Counted from the first letter of the stretch, positions 20,827 to 36,720 are shown. The stretch: DNA of 64,000 nt from Diplosphaera chodatii (GCA_032358165.1 JAALGY010000017.1:1364001-1428000); one strand, 5' to 3'. The notes: generated by a model from the letters alone, not told the origin. Translations and numbers: made by a program.

Positions 20827-21582
20827 GCGTATGTCAGGTCTCCGGGAGCTCTCTGCCAACTGTCACTGCCTGCCTGCACCAAATGTCGGAGGTTCTAGTA
20901 AAGCGCAATGTTCACGGGGCCTTCAAAAGTTGCAGGTGCAGGTGGCCAAAGTTATTCTGATGAAGTACCGACAACCGATAGTGTGTTCCTAGAATGATGA
21001 CAACACAGGACCGACTGTTGGATCCGCATCTAGAGCCGGCGGGGCATCGCACCTGGCACGGGGAATAATTTGGGGTTTGCGCTGTGGTGTCTCGCCTGCT
21101 GCCTCGCCCGCCAAGCACACTACCTCGTCAGAGAGTGTAGCAAACGTTTGCGTGGAAATGGTGTATCAGACCAGCTGCAGCTCGACGTGTCACGAGCCTT
21201 GTTGGCGGCTTCGTTGCCGGGGTTTCGACAGGCCAACACCGCTGAAGAGACCCCCGCAATGCCTCAGGAACCCGCTACACGGGTCGTGGGTGATAAGGGC
21301 GATGTACGGGATAACCAACGTCAATAAATCAGCACGCGTTTGCAAAATGTTCAGGTTACGAGCTGACGAGGAGGCTGACTGAGTTTGCTGTGGCCCAGCG
21401 CCCCAGGAATCCACACCTTTCGCGATAGGCACAGCGCCTCCCAATTGGGCTCTTCCCAGTTGAGATACCCAATCGTACCTAACAGGAGTAGTTGTCCCCT
21501 AAAACTTCACAAGTGGCACTTGGGGCATCAAAGCGGCTGACAGCGGCTTTGCAAGTGGACCCGCACACAAGCAACAGCCATC
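20827..21582. other. Divergent promoter region between PRODH copy 1 and V-ATPase subunit c
   Basis: The two genes are transcribed away from each other across about 750 bases, so both promoters must lie here. Short open frames exist but have no recognisable product. Confidence 0.4.
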
Positions 21583-22912
21583 ATGGACCGCACACTGCTG
21601 CAGGCTGCTAACGCGTCGGGGGACACCGTGGCACCCTTCTTTGGGTTCATTGGCGCTGCCAGTGCTCTAGTATTTGCATGTGCGCTCTTCTCCGATATGC
21701 TCCTGACTTACCAGCGCAAGCCTCCCACGGCTCAGATGCCGAGCTTGCGGCTGCGTTGGTGTGCGTTGCGTTGATGTTGATGCAACGTCATGAACATCAG
21801 GAACCTTTCCCTGGCAACAGTGTGACCGCCATTTCTGGGCAGACCGGCCCAGAGGCCCTTGCGTACTATCTTTCGAGTCACTGTGATGCTGTTTGAGCCG
21901 GCACACGCTGCCACCCGTTCGACCACTTGCAGCTCACGGACCCAAACGCCCTGAATCTGCCTGCTAGGTCTGGGCTCGCATTGGTGCACCGGAGGCTGCG
22001 GTTCCCAGCGGCCCTCTTGGTGAACACAAACCTACCCTGTTCCGGCCGTCGCAGGCTTTGGAGCGGCGTATGGCACAGCCAAGGCAGGCGTGGGCATTGC
22101 GTCCATGGGTGTGCTCAGGCCAGAGCTGGTGATGAAGTCCATTGTGCCGATTGTCATGGCGGGAGTCCTGGGCATCTACGGTCTCATCATCTCCGTCATC
22201 ATCAGCACTGGCAGTAAGAGCTTACGGCTGAGGCAGCGCTATGATGTTTGCTGATTCCCTCTGGCGGGGCACACCCCCTGGCAGCATACTGACACATGAG
22301 ATGGGAACTCATACTGTCCACCCATCAGCGTTGTTCTGGCCGCAGTGGTGCTCCCGCATCGCTGCATGGATGATAGCTACAGCTGACCATTGTGCACTGC
22401 ACTGCACGCAGTCAACAGCCCGTACTACCTGTTTGACGGGTATGCACACCTTGCGTCCGGCCTGGCCTGTGGCCTGGCTGGTCTTGCAGCTGGCATGGCC
22501 ATTGGCATTGTTGGTGACGCTGGCGTGAGGTGAGACGGCATGTCCTCATGTTTGACTTGCTGCTTGCGCGGCCATCATGACACCGCTCAACTACAGCGTG
22601 GCTGCCAGCGTACGGCACTGAGGAACTTCCCACATCCTGCAGGGCCAATGCACAGCAGCCAAAGCTGTTCGTGGGCATGATCCTGATCCTCATTTTCGCT
22701 GAGGCGCTGGCCCTGTACGGCCTGATTGGTGCGCCTCTCCATCGCCCAGTATCTTGGCTACCCTGTCCCTTTGCGCTGCACAGCCATGCACATTCCATGC
22801 ATTGTGCATCGGATACAACATCGTCACCCTTGTACGAGTGAGTTGACCACGACTCTTTCCTGCCTGTGCAGTTGGCATCATCCTCGCGTCAAAGGCAGGC
22901 CAAACCAAGTGA
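21583..22912 (+). CDS. VHA-c: V-type H+-ATPase 16-kDa proteolipid, subunit c
   Basis: Membrane rotor subunit of the vacuolar proton pump. Five exons join in exact phase: 21583-21679, 22055-22213, 22412-22529, 22643-22728 and 22872-22912, giving 166 residues, the normal length. The four helices are visible: [22 protein letters not shown] with GTAKAG following, [37 protein letters not shown], and [20 protein letters not shown]. The essential proton-carrying Glu is in FAEALALY of helix 4. [16 protein letters not shown] is the conserved cytosolic-loop region. The first intron splits a Cys codon and needs the donor at 21680, which gives the family-like CFGAAYG; reading on instead gives a wrong protein. 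A TGTAA polyadenylation-type signal, as used in green algae, lies at 23187-23191. Expected in the vacuole and endomembranes. Confidence 0.95.
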
Positions 22913-23677
22913 TTCACACCCAGCAACGGCGACGGGACGCACAGGGTCGCTGCAGGCGCTGCCTCTGGTTGTAGGCGCTGACGCGCCTGAACTTCGGGGG
23001 TCCTTTCGAGACGCCAGTATCGTTCCAGCGGCTTCATCGTCCCTGCAGTACAAGCATGTTCCCGAGCTTCTTGCCCATGACAAGTGTCAGTGCGCGGTTG
23101 CTGCCGCATGCAGACTCTCAACACAAGGGTTGGCAGGCAAAGGCAGGTAGTGTTTGAATGTATCATGACAGGCAATCGGCTCGTATTGTAACATGCATTG
23201 TGGAGGCAATGAGCACAATCTGCTGTCAATTGTATCAGTCGCTGCTGCATTGCCTTGACAGCATGCACACCGTAGCCTATCTGCCAACATGCATCAGTGA
23301 CATCAGCATGTGAACACTGGTATTGCCGATACTAGTGTCGATGGCTGTCCTCATCCTGGAGCCGTCGCACTGCCTTACCAGTCTTGACGTCTGCAAACAG
23401 CATCTCCAGCATAATTAGTCAGGCAATGATGCCATCAGCCAGCTGGGGCGACAGTGCCAGCACCAAGTCTGTGCAGTGAGCTTGCGCTGCCTGTAGTTGC
23501 AGCATATGACATGTTTGATGACAATCTTAGGATCTTGATGGCCGCACAGCACCAGCGAGAGGCAGCGACCTACATATTTTGAGCACAGATTTGAGGACCT
23601 TGGAGCAGTGAACAGCTAGGATTCGAAGGTTCAAGACAGTCTGGCGCCGTGGCGCGGGCTGTCGCCCAGCCTTGACC
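22913..23677. other. Intergenic between VHA-c and the IPC synthase gene
   Basis: Contains the VHA-c 3' UTR with a TGTAA signal at 23187-23191 and the upstream region of the next gene. No gene is recognised. Confidence 0.45.
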
Positions 23678-26381
23678 ATGTCACGGCTGCGGGACTGGCT
23701 CTTTGAGCGATGGCGCCGCATCAAATTGGAGTTCGGCATCGAGGTGCGTGCACCGCTGATCAGTTCCAGATCGAAGCGGCGCACAAGAGCTCTCGCAATC
23801 AGCATCGTGCACGTCATGCATCATCGTGTGTTGGAGCGAGCTATGTGCATGCTCTGCTCTGTTATGCTCGGTAGTTTAAGCATGACGCTTCACGGTGGCC
23901 ATCGGTTTCATATTGCATACAAGGTCTCGACTGCTGACTCACTCGTGCCTGCCGCAGTTGCCGCTGCTGAAGAAGCGCTGGGTGTACATCCTGTTTGGTG
24001 CCGTGTTCCAGTACTGCCATGGACTTGGCACGCAGCTCGCACACCGCATGCACAGACCACAGCCGCAGCCGCTGCATGATGTCGGCTTCGCCATCCTGCC
24101 GGTGTGCAAGCTGCATGGCAATGCTGTCACAAGCTTGTATCGCCAGTGTGCTTGCCTGCAAACCCGTGTTCTACTCAGACATTTGCTATCGCTTTGTGCC
24201 GTAGGAGTTGGGTTTGACCAATGAGTGGGTCAGCGAGACCATATTCACGACGCTGTTCGTGTCGTTCATGCTGTGGACCTTCAGCCCCTTTGTCTTTGTA
24301 CGAAAGCGCTTCTACACAGCAGTCATCTGGAGCCGCCTCCTGATGGTGCTTGTGGGTGAGGCTCTGCTTCTATTGCAGCGCTTGCTAGTACCCAGTCATG
24401 TGGGTAGCGGCATGGCTGTATGGCTGCGTCGTGCAGTGGGGCGAGCATGCGTCAGGAGCTGTGGGCCGGTGAATGTAACCAACATGCCAGTGGCCCTGCA
24501 GTGTGCCAGAGCCTGCGCATCCTCAGCTTTAGCGTGACGCAGCTGCCAGCCCCCAACTATCACTGCCGCACGCCGGAGCTGACAGCCATCAAGGCCATGC
24601 CAGAGCACTGGTGGGGCCACTTCTACATCCAGAACCTCAAACAGCAGGTAACCTACGGTGACGCACGCTCGATGAAGCGTGCTGACATGGAGTGGATTAG
24701 TGCGTTGCTGTGGTGTCCAGACCATCGTGCAGAATGCTTTGCAAACACCACATTGCCAGTGCCGTGACAGAGGTTATTTCCCTACATGCGCAGTCAACGC
24801 ATGGGTGTGGTGACCTAATCTTCTCATCGCACACCACCTTCATGTTGGTGGGCATGCTCACGTACAACGAGTATGGTACATTGACACCAATTAAGGTAGG
24901 AATGCGTGGCATCATGCAATTGCTCACATTTAAGATCATCGATTGTCACTCTATTGAAACTTGCCTAGCCATGCGGGCCAGTGTCTCGCACAGCTGTCGG
25001 TTTTACCGGGGATCGCATAAGGTTGTGACAGCCAAACGTTCACTCTTCTTACAGGCGCTGGCATGGGCAGCAGTGGCTTGGGTCTCAGTCATAATTGTCG
25101 CGTCCAGGAAGCACTACACCGTCGATGTGTTGATTGCCTGGTGAGCATGCGCTGCTCGTGCTGGCAATGACACTTTGGCAGCATCCTGCTGGCGCTGCAT
25201 GTCCATTGAGGCGCATGATGAACGGCTGATCATGCCATCTGTACAGTTCACACTCTATGTGCTCACTGTCCCCGCGAGTTTGTGACGGCAGGTACGTGGT
25301 CCCGCTGGTGTTCTACCACATGCTGCGGCGGTGGACGACGGTTCGGCCGGCGGTGCCCCACTGGCCGCACCGGCCGCTGGCGGACGCCTCGGCTGATCAG
25401 GGCTCGGCAGGCGCTGCCGACGCCGAGCTCCAGCAGGTCCTCATCGTCGATGGGGTTGCGCGCAGCACTGAGGTGAGCACGAGATGCATGTCTGAGCAGG
25501 TGCACCCCCGCAGTCAACTTGTGCAGCCGCACCTTGGAAGGCTGCAGCAGATGGTCGCACATGCGTGTGACCTCCTATGAGAGCAGTGCTCACATGCTTT
25601 GCTCGTTGCCTTCGAGCTGTCGATAGGATGCAACTCTGCCACCGACCAGCATTGCTTGGCGGCTGTAGATGGTGGCACAGAAGCAGGCGCTGCTGTCGGC
25701 GCTGCCGCAGGACAACCCATTGTCAGCGGCCTCCCAGATACAGTCGCAGGCGACCCTCGATAAGCAGGTTAGAGCCTCTGGCTGAATTCAAGCCGCCCTC
25801 TCCCTTGCCTCTGCTCTATCTTTGCGCAACTGAACATCTGAGACGTTACAGAGCGTTCTGCACAACAACTGCCGAGTGCATGCCATGACCTTCGCCGGTC
25901 AGGTGCTGCTGAGCGAGGGTGAGCTCACGGATTCGGAGGGCGACAGCAATGGCAGCGGCGGCAGTGGCGGTGCCGCCAATGGCAGGGTCGGCCACGGGCG
26001 GCGGTCGCTGGCGCGCACCAGCAACGGCCGCGGTGCAGCGGCGCTCATGCGCTCCCGCTCGCAGGCGGGCTTGCTACCGGGCAGCTCCCCCGAGGCAGAC
26101 AGGTCAGTCTGCGGGCGTCCCCGCCTGTCAGATCCTCCTCATGCAAACAGAGTTGCACAGGGCTGCCAAGTGTGCTCAAAGCACAGCGTGCAGGTTCAGT
26201 TCAGTACAGCCTTGGCAGGCGAAAGGTAGCATCACAGTGGAAGTCACCTGACATACCTTCTGTGTTGGGACGGTGCAGGGATGGCAGCAGCTTGCGTCGA
26301 GATGGGGGTGGAGGACTACGGGGGGCACCCTCCACCATGCTGGCGCCTTCAGGCCTCGGCACCAATTGCGTCATCATGTAG
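23678..26381 (+). CDS. IPCS: Inositol-phosphorylceramide synthase / sphingomyelin synthase-like (PAP2-C family)
   Basis: Ten exons join in phase (23678-23743, 23958-24101, 24205-24355, 24502-24647, 24794-24895, 25055-25140, 25292-25472, 25681-25767, 25903-26102, 26279-26381) to give about 421 residues. The enzyme transfers a phosphoryl head group from phosphatidylinositol to ceramide in Golgi-type membranes of plants and algae. Several hydrophobic helices are visible, e.g. WVYILFGAVFQYCHG and TLFVSFMLWTFSPFVF. The catalytic signatures of the PAP2-C family are present: CGDLIFSSHT (first His) and KHYTVDVLIAWY (second His and Asp), completing the H-H-D triad. A C-terminal tail of about 150 residues is hydrophilic, Ser/Gly/Arg-rich and probably cytosolic. 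It ends in a Gly-rich segment with NCVIM at the stop; a terminal CxxM-like context may or may not be prenylated. The start at 23678 follows a short leader and opens MSRLRDWLFERW. TGTAA lies at 26478-26482. Confidence 0.9.
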
Positions 26382-27505
26382 TGCCCTTCAGATGGACCAT
26401 CAGCAGCAGCAGCAGCAGCAGCAGCCGGGAGGACGGCGGCGGCGGCGGCAGGCTTTATGCCATCACACATCGTGACATGTAAGCGAAGCTGTCGGCACAG
26501 GGGCAAAGGGTTTGACAAGTGCCAAATCAGATGCAGGGCAGCTTCGTTTCAGCAAGTTCAGGAGGTCCATCAACATGTTCTGGTTTGTTTTCCACCTCTG
26601 GTTCATCTTCAGGCTTAGTTTTATGGGACTTGACATCCGTCAAAACCTTCTGATAGTTGACTTTTTGCAGGATAGTGAGAGGATCTGCAGGTTCCCCTAG
26701 CAATTCATGTGATGCTCCTGCGACAACCTGCCCTGCTCAACGACATGGCACACAGCAGTGCTGCCATGAGACCCCTTGTGTTACAGCACATGCAAAATGG
26801 CACAGCCAAACAAACCCATTGCTGGAAACCATGGGGATGCACAGAAACCACAGCCACTAACTTGAGAACGCTGCTCAAGTTCCAACTGGATCAGCTGGAA
26901 GTTGGCGATAGGAGAGTGTGATGCTCCACCTGCATTGTATGCAGGGAGCTAGGAACACAGCGGCAATGTGACGGACATCCCGCAGTCCTTGAGAACAAGA
27001 AGCTAACTGTAGGTCCCCGAATAATGGTTGATTCGAAAACACCCGGCGGCACCCACTTGTATGCCATAGAGTTGAACTGATTGTGCGGCACATTCATCAG
27101 CCTCTCCAGATGTGAGGCCGTGAAATGTGCGGTACTCTAGGCGACTCAAAATGGCGCTGCTATAAGGGGGCTGATCAGCTGAACTAAGGCTGCAAGAGTG
27201 TTGCAAACCAGATGTGGTGGCTGCTTGTTCCCTGCTGGCTGCAAGACTGAGAACCTAGCTGGCGAGCAACTACTGCTCGTCTCTCTTAGTTGTGCACTGC
27301 AATAGGATGGGTGCCGCCACGCTGCCAATTGTAGATGGGTGAAAGATGGAGACGCGGGCTGCGCCGAGGCAGCTGCTGTTGCGCTGCTGCTGCTGCATCA
27401 GGCTGCCTGTGTCACGCCTGGGGCCTATGGTGCCGCCTGACTTCAAACTTCGCACTCCTCACTGCTTCGAAGCTCTGTGCATGGCGCTGTTGTACCTGCA
27501 CGAAC
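26382..27505. other. Convergent 3' region with trinucleotide repeats
   Basis: Lies between the convergent IPC synthase and SBP genes. It contains the trinucleotide runs listed separately and a TGTAA at 26478-26482. Several short frames occur; none has a recognisable domain. Confidence 0.45.
26401..26448. repeat. (CAG)8 and (CGG)n microsatellites in the IPCS 3' UTR
   Basis: Eight perfect CAG units at 26401-26424 are followed within 10 bases by about five CGG units at 26434-26448. They start 20 bases after the IPCS stop codon, so they would be transcribed in its 3' UTR. Confidence 0.9.
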
Positions 27506-30500
27506 CTACTCATGGATCACTCCCTGCGCCGAACAGCCGCCTCTCTGCACCAGCGGCTGCTTGTAGTCTCGGGCATCGGGCTTTTCGTCAAGGTGCAGTG
27601 CCGCGATGAGGTCCAGGGCGCTGGCAGAGTCGTCCCGCAGCAGGCGGGCCGCTGCTGCGGCCTGCTCCTTGTCACTGCCGCCGTTGCTGCCGCCGGCGAC
27701 GCTCACTGGCAGCGCCTTGCTGCTGCCCACTTGCAGTGCATCCGCAGCCGTGCTGTGCTCCATGTCCTGTGCTGAATCGCACTTCAGCGACGTCTGAGCG
27801 CCTGCATGTGGCTGCTGCACGCTTCCGACTGGCTGCGCTGCCGCTGCCGAGTCTGCAGCTGGGGCGCCCGATCCGGCAGGCATGTTTGACCGAACTGCCG
27901 CTGCCAGCGCTGCTGCGAGCTCGGGGCAGTTCTGCACATAAGTATGCATGTGATGAGATGCGTCCGGCCAGCATGTGCACTCCACTTGTTGGTACCACTC
28001 ATATACTGCAGCGCCATCCCGTCTGAAGGGTCGGGCGCTGTCTGCTCGACTTCCTACAATCACACCCACTCTAGGTACAAGAAGACACGCGCGAGCCTCA
28101 CCAGCGCCTGTGCAGCAGCCAATGCGCTTCGAGCAGCACCACAGATGGCGGACATGCAGCCGGCCGTTTTCGGACGCTGTGCCGAGTCATCTGCAGCCTC
28201 CAGAACTAGGGCAACATCCCTCAGCAAGGCGGCACCCCCTGCACCGCACCACAACAAAATCAGGGTCGGCGCATGATGAACCCAGGAGTTGGGTCCGCTT
28301 GCTGCCTCTCACATCTGCAACAACCAGGGTGTAAGGGCGGCAAGATGGTGGCATAGCGGCAACTGGCACATGCACAGGCATGCCTGTCATGTCGGTTGGC
28401 AGGCGCTCCAGCTCACGAGCAATGTCGACAGAGGGCGCAACCAGCAGCCGCATTGGCCACAGGATCGTTGCACCCATTGCTAGCTCGATCTGCAGATGAG
28501 ACGATCGAGGAGAGGGCAAGTCATCACTGCTGGTCCCTGGGTGCCAGCTCTGAGCTCTGAGAAGATGGTTCTTTGCAGTTTTCATGGGGCTGCAATCAGG
28601 TGTTTCGTGAGCAGCTTCGCACCGTCAGCAGGCCAGGGCGCAGGCCTGCTGCGGGTAGCTGGATGGCGACAAGGCACGTGTGGTCGTCCCGAGTCGCACC
28701 CGTCACCGCAGCCGCCAGGAAATGCCCTGCAGTCGCATCACCCCAGGCTGGCTCCTATGGTGCAGCAGCACATGGCATGCAACATGCCCCAAACACTCCT
28801 GGTTTTTGCAGCCTCAATGGTCGACATTGTATGCAGTGCTGGCAACGCGGTGTGTCAGGAGGTGCACCTCGTGTGCGGCACAGGATGGTCGACTCCCGTG
28901 GCAGGAATGACGCTTCCAGATCGATGGTTGCCGAGGTGCCGGCTACCAGCACTGGCGCAGCAGGTGACAGCCGCCTCAGCTCTGGCAGAACCGATGCCAA
29001 AGCACCGCAGTCAGCGGTGCTGATGACCCGGCCGTTCTGGACCCTTGCGATCTGCTCACACAGTTGCACCTGCAATATTGACGAGGCAACAGTCTGAGCT
29101 CATCCTCACACAGTTCATGGCTTTCCACCTAGAGCAAGTTACGACGCACCAAGCGGAATCGTGCAAGGCGCAGGGGAACATACTGGTTAGGCCACTAGGA
29201 GGTTGCACAGGAAGCAGCAAGCAAAACATGATCAATGACTTTCATCAAATCGAAGTTGTTGGCACCTGAGACAGTTGTTGAGACCAGAACTCGGCATGCT
29301 GTCCACACAGCAGGCGCTGCGCCACTGCCCTCGCGCCGCCGGCGTGGCTGAGCTCGGCGGCAGCGTGCGACAGCAGCACGTCCACAGTGAGGTGCAGGCA
29401 GCCAGGCCGCATGTAACCCTGCAGTTTCAACACCGCAAGAACAGGCTGAGGAGTCCTGGGCTCTGTGGAATGACCCTCTGCACAAAGGGATGGTCATTCC
29501 ATGCTGGGAACCATCACTCGCAGGATGCAATGCATCTGCAAGAAACGATGTGAAGCACATGATGGGGGCTGCGACATCCGAGGAGGTACACCTGCATGTG
29601 GGCGCTGTCGGAGGATGTGTTCAGCGCGCCCGCAAGGTCGGCAGCCAGCCCCTGCGGCAGGTCGCCGGGTGTGGCAGAGTCCAGCTTGGCGCTCAGGCGC
29701 AGTGCTGCTTGCTCCGGCACATAGCCGAAGCTGGTCGGCTGCCTGGACCCGGGCTGGGGCACATACCCAAAGGACGGCTGCTGCAGTGGCGGCTGCAGGG
29801 AGGGAAAGGACGATTGAGGCCGAAGCGGAGGGCGAGCATGCACATCAGCAGGGTTTGCACGTAAGTGGGGCTACCAAGCAACAGCAGATGCATCATGTCA
29901 TGAAGCAGGTCCGTGGACGGATCGCTGAGTGCTAGCCTGCAGCTCCGCTGCAAGGCCCCCAGCCCAGGTTGAGTGGCCCAGCAAGTACAAGACAGACAGC
30001 ATGCTGGCCAACGACATGGGGTGCTCACCCGCTGCAGCGGCGGCGCGGGGAGCGCGGGTGGGGGCTGAGTCCGCGAGGGCCCCAGCAGGCTGCTGCTTGG
30101 GACACGCCGCCCCAGCAGCCCACCCGTCATCGGCACACCCGACACAGGCCCCGCGCTGGATGGCCGAGGTGAGACTGCAAAGGAAAGAGTGCATCTGCTG
30201 CTGGGTGCTCATTCTAAGTTACAGATGCGCGAGCAGCAGCACTGAGCTGAGCGCAACACATATCGGCACCTGTCAGGCCGGCAGCCGAGGGGTCCCCGAG
30301 AAAGGACAGCATCAGGTTGACCTCGTCGTTCTGGATGTGCTGCGGCACGTCGGCGGGACTGCGATGCTGCCCGCCTCCATTCTGCATCGGCTGGCATGCT
30401 GATGGCGCATGGCCGCTGGCCGCATCGATGTTGCGGTCTGCGGCTGCCCGCAGGCCGTGCGCAGCTATCAACGACGCACCGGCAGGCGCCTGCAGCAGCA

Positions 30501-32995
30501 CGTCCGTCCTCAGCACACGGCTGCAAAGGTGCCACCATCGCATGAACACGACACACTCGCTCATGCCCCGTTTGTGAGTGACTCACGTGCAGTGAGCTCT
30601 GCCGCTGCGCCGTCACGCCTGCGCTGCTGGTGGACGGCAGCGGCTCAGACGCGGCACTGTGCCGTGGCGCGGAGGACGCCAGAAGCCCCGGGAAGTCCAT
30701 CGGCAGCGCCGGCAAGCTGAGAGGCACAAGAGCCAGGGAATTGTCAGCGGCAGTGGCTGGTTACGAGGATGCCGGTGCCAGCCAGACTGTGGCGCAGCTT
30801 GAAGGGGCAGGCATGGCAAGCTGCATGTAACAGCACACCTGACCGGGTGCCAGTCGGGGCCGGGGCCGCCCTCCATGCGTGGGAAGTCAGCGGAGTTGAC
30901 ATGCAGCCCGCCGGTGGCGGGACCCGGCGGCATCGTGCTGAAAGGGCTCATCGTAGTGCTGGTGTCCGTTAGCCGCACTGACGGCGGGCCCAGCCGCTCC
31001 TGCAGTGCAGTTGTATGCGCAAGAACGCTGAGAGGTGTTGGGCCTGCTCAGAGGAGTGCACTACAACAGCACATGTTGCTGCACAGCAGCATACAAGGGG
31101 TTAACGCTAGCAAATGTTTGTATTGAGAGAGTAAAGGGTCGCACCGGAGCATGGTGTACAAGTGGGCGCACCTGCCAGCCGGTGTCATGGAGTTGGTGCA
31201 ATGCTTGTGCAGCTGCAGGGCTGGGTGCTGGTGCCATGCCGGCCGTGTAGCTCCTGTCGAAGGCCAGCGTCCGTGGCGGCGGGACCGCCTGCCTGGGCAG
31301 TCCCGGGGACATGCCGTGCGGCCAGCCAATGCCGGTGCAGTCGAGCGGCGACACCTGCAGCGAGGGTGGTGCATCGAGCTTCCCACTTGCACAAGGTGCA
31401 GCACGCACATGGCGGGCGCTGCACGTGGCTGATGTCGTATGCACATGTCACCAGAAAAGTCTAGGGACCCACCTCCAGCAGCAGGGGACCGGGGCTGGGT
31501 GCGGCCGGGCGGGCTGCGGCCCCCGCCTTTGGCATGCTGCGAGCCGCGCCGAGGTTGCTGGGCGCTGAGGTGGCGCTGCCGGACACCTCCTGATCCCCCT
31601 CGCTGTCGTCCGGGGACGTGTCCCCCGCCGCCCTGTTGAAGCCGCGGGCCGCCGCCCGGGCTGCGAGGCGCTGGCTGCGGATCGGCCGCTGGCTGTCGCC
31701 GCTGCCGACGGCTGCTGACGCGCGGTTTTCGCCGGCGGAGCGGCGGCGGTACTCGCCGGCGTCGCCAGGCTCGGCTCCGCCGCCGCCGCCGCCGGCCGAG
31801 GGACCGCCCGAGGCCACAGCCCGCGCCTTGCTGCGCTCGGCGGCCTTGCGGCGGCGGCGTGCGTTGTGCCGCTGCAGCTGCGCCCGGCAGGAGCGCTTGT
31901 CGCCCTCGAACTCCGTGATGGCGTGGAAGCGCGAGCACTGCTGGCAGAATCGCTGCACGATGCCCTCGTGGATGACGTGCGGCACCTTCAGGTGCTCCTG
32001 GCACACCTTGTAGCGCTGGTGGTAGTGCCGCAGGTCGGTCAGATCCGCCATGCAGCCATCGACCTGCATCCGGAAGGCAGCCGCGTTACTGTACAATTCC
32101 GGTTGGAGACTAGATATCAGCTGGCGCCTCTTAGCGGCTGTGGGTGCCGCTGCTCTTAGAGCCCTGCCGCCCACTGCAACACAACTTGAATGACGAGCGT
32201 CCAGGCAGTACTGTGCCACTGCTCGTCTACGGCTTGCAGTCTTAACGCTAGATAGATGCTTGTGACCTGCTGAGGCCCAACAAGTGCCAAGCGCGCTGCA
32301 GGCTCGTGAAGGCTGATGTACCAGACACAGGCATACGGGCTGTGATTCAGCACACAGCCGCCACAATTCAGCAAGGATCATCGGCCGTGCAGGATGCCAG
32401 AGCACTAAGAGCCAGTTTGACGGGGACCACAGGATGCTGCGTGCGGACAGGTTGCCGGCTGAGCGTTGACGCGATCAAAATGGCTACCGATTGATGAATG
32501 GAGCACTTCAAATCATTGAGCGCTGCCTTCGACACCCGGGCGCGAGGATTAGCCAGCTGCGACTGCAGGCGTCTGGCCAGGACTCTGTGCAAGTGCAAGG
32601 TTGCGTAGCAGGCCATGGCCCGCACAATCAGAGGCCCTTGTTTGCATTGCGTCACAGTAGGTTTGTGAGCGCGCTCAGCGCCAGCACAGCAGCCACCTCC
32701 AGGTGAGCACCCTGGTCACCTGGAAATTTGCTACGTCAGGTGTTTGACAGCGGTTGCCCGCTGCCAGACGGTTCGGGGCAACTGCCAACTGGTGTGAGCC
32801 GGCCTGGCTGACAGGGCCGGTCATCTGCATGTGCACCTGGCAGCCGATGAAGGTCTGCCGCCTCTGAATCCGCTGCTGGCTCTGCTCCGGCAGATCTTCC
32901 TCCCGCTGCCGGGTCGCGCCCCGCCTCGGCCGCGCAGCAGCCTCCAGTGAGTGAGGGTCCCAGTCATAATCGTTGGTGTCCCACTTGGCCCCCAT
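27506..32995 (-). CDS. Long SBP-box (SQUAMOSA promoter-binding) transcription factor
   Basis: Nuclear zinc-finger transcription factor of the plant/green algal SBP family, which binds a GTAC core. Exon 1 is 32995-32837 (MGAKWDTNDYDWDP...FIGCQ) and exon 2 is 32063-31473. Their phase-0 join creates the full SBP box: CQVDGCMADL, HYHQRYKVCQEH, QRFCQQCSRFH, and the basic CRAQLQRHNARRRRK that overlaps the second finger and nuclear signal. Low-complexity Gly/Ser/Pro-rich exons follow (poly-Gly coded at 31776-31796). Further exons at about 30.9, 30.65, 30.3, 30.0, 29.7 and 29.35 kb are likely. The one at 29.4 kb carries GYMRPGCLHLTVDVLL, the RPGC block typical of the long SPL1/SPL7/CRR1 class. Later blocks are at 29.0, 28.5, 28.2 and 27.9 kb, with a stop at 27506-27508. 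Chlamydomonas CRR1 of this class controls the copper and hypoxia response; that role here is only a possibility. The downstream exon borders are approximate. Confidence 0.8.
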
Positions 32996-33317
32996 CACCG
33001 AACCACTCCTGCTACATATGCGCAGAGCGGCCCCGACATCAAGCAGCGCGCCCCGGGCAGGCGCCCTGCAATGCACGCCACTGCCTCACTCAAATGAGCA
33101 GAGACTGACAAAATCAGGGTTAGTAATCGGCTGCAGTGTCTTCAAATCGAGTCTTCGTCGCGGTACGGGTCACCATTATTCCAATTCAACTTGCGCCGTA
33201 AATCTACCCGCCAGGTTCTATCCTCAATTCGCCCTTTGTGGTGCCTTCGGCGCACGCGTGCACAGCCCGCAGGTCTCGTACTGGATCAACGCTGTCACAG
33301 GCTGTCCGATCGCTACG
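32996..33317. promoter_or_regulatory. Short divergent promoter between the SBP gene and plastid ATP synthase gamma
   Basis: Only 322 bases separate the two start codons, which point away from each other, so both 5' leaders and promoters must share this space. GTAC cores occur at 33163-33166 and 33278-33281, but that number is near chance. No TATA box is evident. Confidence 0.45.
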
Positions 33318-36179
<2,862 letters not shown>

Positions 36180-36720
36180 GGAGGCCTGCATGCAGAAGCC
36201 CCCTTCTGGACGGCGCCTTGGAAATGCGCTTGTTCAGACATGGCAGCTGTAGGCTGGCAGGAGACTGCAGATAGCTTCGGACATACTGGCTGGTCGTCAA
36301 CACCTGGCTGTCGGCAGCGTGGACGCCACACGGACTGACAGAAAGTTTGAGCCGTCGATTTGGTTGGTGAACTGCAACATTGTGCGGCAGCCTATTTGCT
36401 GCAGGGGTATTGCTGATGCCCGCCCAGCAGCAATCGGAACTGCAGACAGACCTGTGATTGCTGTGAAAGCCGCAGCACACAACACACTTCAATCACGTCA
36501 ACTTCATATGCATGTGCATGAAGACGTCCGTTGAAGCTTGCTCAACGTAGCGTGCTCCGGGAAAAGACCGTCGCCTGCACCCACACCTGATCTCGATCTG
36601 CATGGGGCAAACACTGGTCAGTACCACGATCAGCTTGAGCTTCAGAGGGTACACTGCTTCGCTGAGTCAGAACACACTGGTTGCTAAAGTCCGGACGATA
36701 CCCGCACTTAGTTGAGGGAC
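36180..36720. other. Intergenic between ATPC and the ABHD11-like gene
   Basis: Contains the ATPC 3' UTR and the promoter of the hydrolase gene. No gene or RNA is recognised. Confidence 0.4.

Noticed and set aside
33163..33281. Two GTAC cores in the SBP/ATPC promoter as copper-response elements
   Set aside because: About one GTAC is expected by chance in 322 bases, so two are not evidence of autoregulation.
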